This document shows positions 13,183-14,596 of a stretch of DNA of 14,596 bases, in pieces. The stretch's first letter is position 1, and each line of letters begins with the position of its first letter. The stretch is taken from the NCBI GenBank assembly GCA_900767875.1, contig CAAGAT010000007.1:1-14596 (forward strand). The letters are read 5' to 3'. The notes under the pieces are model-generated. The model saw only the letters and a program-made list of their open reading frames with translations. It made no database searches and was not told the DNA's origin. The position numbers and the translations under genes were made by a program. This DNA is from an uncultured Sutterella sp. (lineage in GTDB: Bacteria > Pseudomonadota > Gammaproteobacteria > Burkholderiales > Burkholderiaceae_F).

Positions 13183-14596
13183 ATGAAAGTCGATTACGAG
13201 AAATACCCTGAAATTCCCCAGGGGTGCCTGCTCAACTACAACAAGTACTACGACTCCTACCAAGTTTTCCGTCAGTGGCGCGAGATTGACCCGACGACAA
13301 ACAAGTCTCGCAACGTTCGAGAAACGGTCGGAGTCATTAAGAACGGCTCTTTTAAGTTCAGTCCCACGTACCTGCTTCGGCAGGAAGCGCAAAAACACAA
13401 GCAGGAGGCTGACAGGCTGCGCACTCTTGTGCCCCAAGCAGATGAAAGAACGAGCCGGCAGGCAAGCGGCATAGAGCAAAAAATCAACTCGGCGGTCAAG
13501 CAGTCCAAATTGGACTTGCGCAAGGGTCGGCGCACGCTGGTTCCCGTCTCGGCCATGGCCATGGCCTCGCTCCTGAGCGGACTGGGCGGCGAGACGGAGG
13601 CCGTGCAAATCGCCGATTTCATTCGGCTTCACGCGGATTTTTTCAGTAAGTACTTGCCCGACTGCGGCCTGGGCGAGATCTCTCATGGCACGGTACGACG
13701 CTGCTTCATGATGGCCGAACCAAAGCGATTTCGAAACTTCTACATTGAGATCGCCGAGAAACTGATCAAGAAAACGCGCGGACGCATCGTCGCGGTTGAC
13801 GGTCAGGCCGTCAGGGCCACAGGCCGCAGAAGCAAGGACATGGATGCGCTGCACGGCACGCGCATGCTGATGAGCGTCTACGACACGACCAATCGAGTTT
13901 GTTTGGCTCAGGAATTGATTCAGAAAAAGACCAATGAAATCACGGTCGGATACAGGATGATCGAGTCCCTGGCACTGGACGGCAGCATTGTGACGGCCGA
14001 CGCCATGAGCTGTCAGGTCAACTTCGTCAACTCGATCATCGAAGCACATGCCGACTATGTCATTTCGCTCAAAGGCAATCAGGACACAAGCTGGCAGGAG
14101 GTCTCGAACTTGTTTGCCGCAGCGCACCGCACGCAGCTACAAACGTATGAAGATCAATGGGATTTAGGCCGCGGCAGAATTGAAAAACGCACTGTAGAGG
14201 TTTTACCGGGACGCCTGCTGAGCGCGCCTATGAAGGACAAATGGCTCGGTCTGGCCGAAGGGTGCATCGTAAGGATTCGTCTGCAGTCGACAAACAAGGC
14301 CTCGGACGTCTCTGCGGACGGTTATTCCTACTACATCTCGTCGATCGCTCCCGAGGCCGGGTGTGCAAATTTTGTTGCTCAGGCTGTCAGAGCACATTGG
14401 GGCATTGAAAACAACCTGCACTACATGCTTGATGTTTTCTGGCGTCAGGATCGGATGCAGGCCCAGAATGCCAACTCCATCTGCAACCGAAGCGCACTGA
14501 ACAAGCTCTGCCTGGCTTTTTTGGAAAACTACCGGGCCTGGCTCGTGAACACCGGGGCCTTCCGCAGCTTCGACGACGTATCGATCAAAATGCTTC
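13183..14596 (+). CDS. ISAs1-family DDE transposase, 3' end outside window
   Basis: An open frame of at least 471 codons runs to the right edge without a stop. The catalytic triad is visible as D206 (IVAVDGQAVRATGRR), D273 (GSIVTADAMSCQ) and E409 (AHWGIENNLHYMLDVFW), matching the ISAs1 pattern VDGK..R, DAM.CQ, ALKGNQ-type and HWGIEN.LHW.LDV. The assoc domain before it (about 120-185, EAVQIADFIRLH... HGTVRRCF) is also typical. About 115 residues precede that domain (KYPEIPQGCLLNYNKYYD... then a Lys/Gln-rich stretch). ISAs1 transposases I know of are about 370-440 residues, so this N-terminus is an extension. It resembles the short N-terminal domain seen in some IS4/IS1634-like transposases, by eye only. 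The start has GAGG at 6 nt. No frameshift is seen, so it may be active. Confidence 0.92.
   Translation, partial: MKVDYEKYPEIPQGCLLNYNKYYDSYQVFRQWREIDPTTNKSRNVRETVGVIKNGSFKFSPTYLLRQEAQKHKQEADRLRTLVPQADERTSRQASGIEQKINSAVKQSKLDLRKGRRTLVPVSAMAMASLLSGLGGETEAVQIADFIRLHADFFSKYLPDCGLGEISHGTVRRCFMMAEPKRFRNFYIEIAEKLIKKTRGRIVAVDGQAVRATGRRSKDMDALHGTRMLMSVYDTTNRVCLAQELIQKKTNEITVGYRMIESLALDGSIVTADAMSCQVNFVNSIIEAHADYVISLKGNQDTSWQEVSNLFAAAHRTQLQTYEDQWDLGRGRIEKRTVEVLPGRLLSAPMKDKWLGLAEGCIVRIRLQSTNKASDVSADGYSYYISSIAPEAGCANFVAQAVRAHWGIENNLHYMLDVFWRQDRMQAQNANSICNRSALNKLCLAFLENYRAWLVNTGAFRSFDDVSIKML

Larger units (their letters stand above)
13063..14596 (+). mobile_element. ISAs1-type insertion sequence, right end outside window
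   Basis: The transposase at 13183 identifies the family. The left boundary is proposed at CAGGG (13063-13067), because ISAs1-family ends commonly begin in this way and because it falls inside an apparently truncated gene start. The right terminal repeat and target duplication lie beyond the window, so the boundary cannot be confirmed here. The element could begin further left. Confidence 0.5.

Noticed and set aside
13135..14127. Minus-strand ORF of 330 codons opposite the transposase
   Set aside because: The plus strand carries the DDE triad and ISAs1 motifs with a ribosome site. The minus frame shows no family resemblance.
1..14596. CRISPR array, rRNA, prophage or toxin-antitoxin genes
   Set aside because: No regularly spaced repeats, rRNA-like segments, integrase or small gene pairs of that kind are visible. 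The only mobile signal is the ISAs1-type element at the right end.

Overview
The window looks like chromosomal DNA from a GC-rich betaproteobacterium. The run ftsZ-lpxC, then a convergent DUF721/DciA-type gene, then secA is the arrangement I associate with Burkholderiales. The tetrahaem NapC/NirT-type cytochrome beside a molybdate regulon and the ISAs1-type transposase suggest an anaerobic or gut-associated lineage such as Sutterellaceae. That family-level placement is inference.

Layout. (1) 1-1855, minus strand: a tetrahaem quinol-oxidising cytochrome c with its own terminator and a possible FNR-type site upstream, preceded by modE. (2) 1856-4673, plus strand: modA-modB-modC, divergent from modE across a 179-bp region that holds a ModE-like dyad and a possible attenuator. 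Together these form a molybdate uptake unit: ModA captures molybdate in the periplasm, ModB and ModC import it, and ModE senses it. (3) 4745-5509, minus: a lone short-chain dehydrogenase/reductase of unknown substrate. (4) 5668-6159, minus: a tRNA operon, Pro(UGG)-Arg(UCU)-His(GUG)-Leu(CAA), with a recognisable promoter and a textbook terminator. (5) 6325-9435, plus: ung, ftsZ (long structured leader) and lpxC. ung occupies the place where ftsQ-ftsA usually precede ftsZ. (6) 9432-9929, minus: a DUF721/DciA-like protein whose stop codon overlaps that of lpxC. (7) 10072-12926, plus: secA with promoter, a 34-codon upstream ORF that overlaps its start codon, and a strong terminator. (8) 12927-14596: what looks like the 5' end of a gene (extended -10 promoter, Shine-Dalgarno, ATG) that stops after 14 codons, followed by an ISAs1-type transposase with an extended N-terminus. 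The transposase runs off the right edge.

Most of the window is ordinary housekeeping sequence. I do not see a clearly new multi-gene system. The points most worth checking are the secA upstream ORF, the possible IS insertion into a gene start with its unusual crossing and twin dyads, the modA leader hairpin, and the ftsZ context. Promoters, operators and RNA structures were read by eye from symmetry and consensus. No folding, homology or motif search was run.
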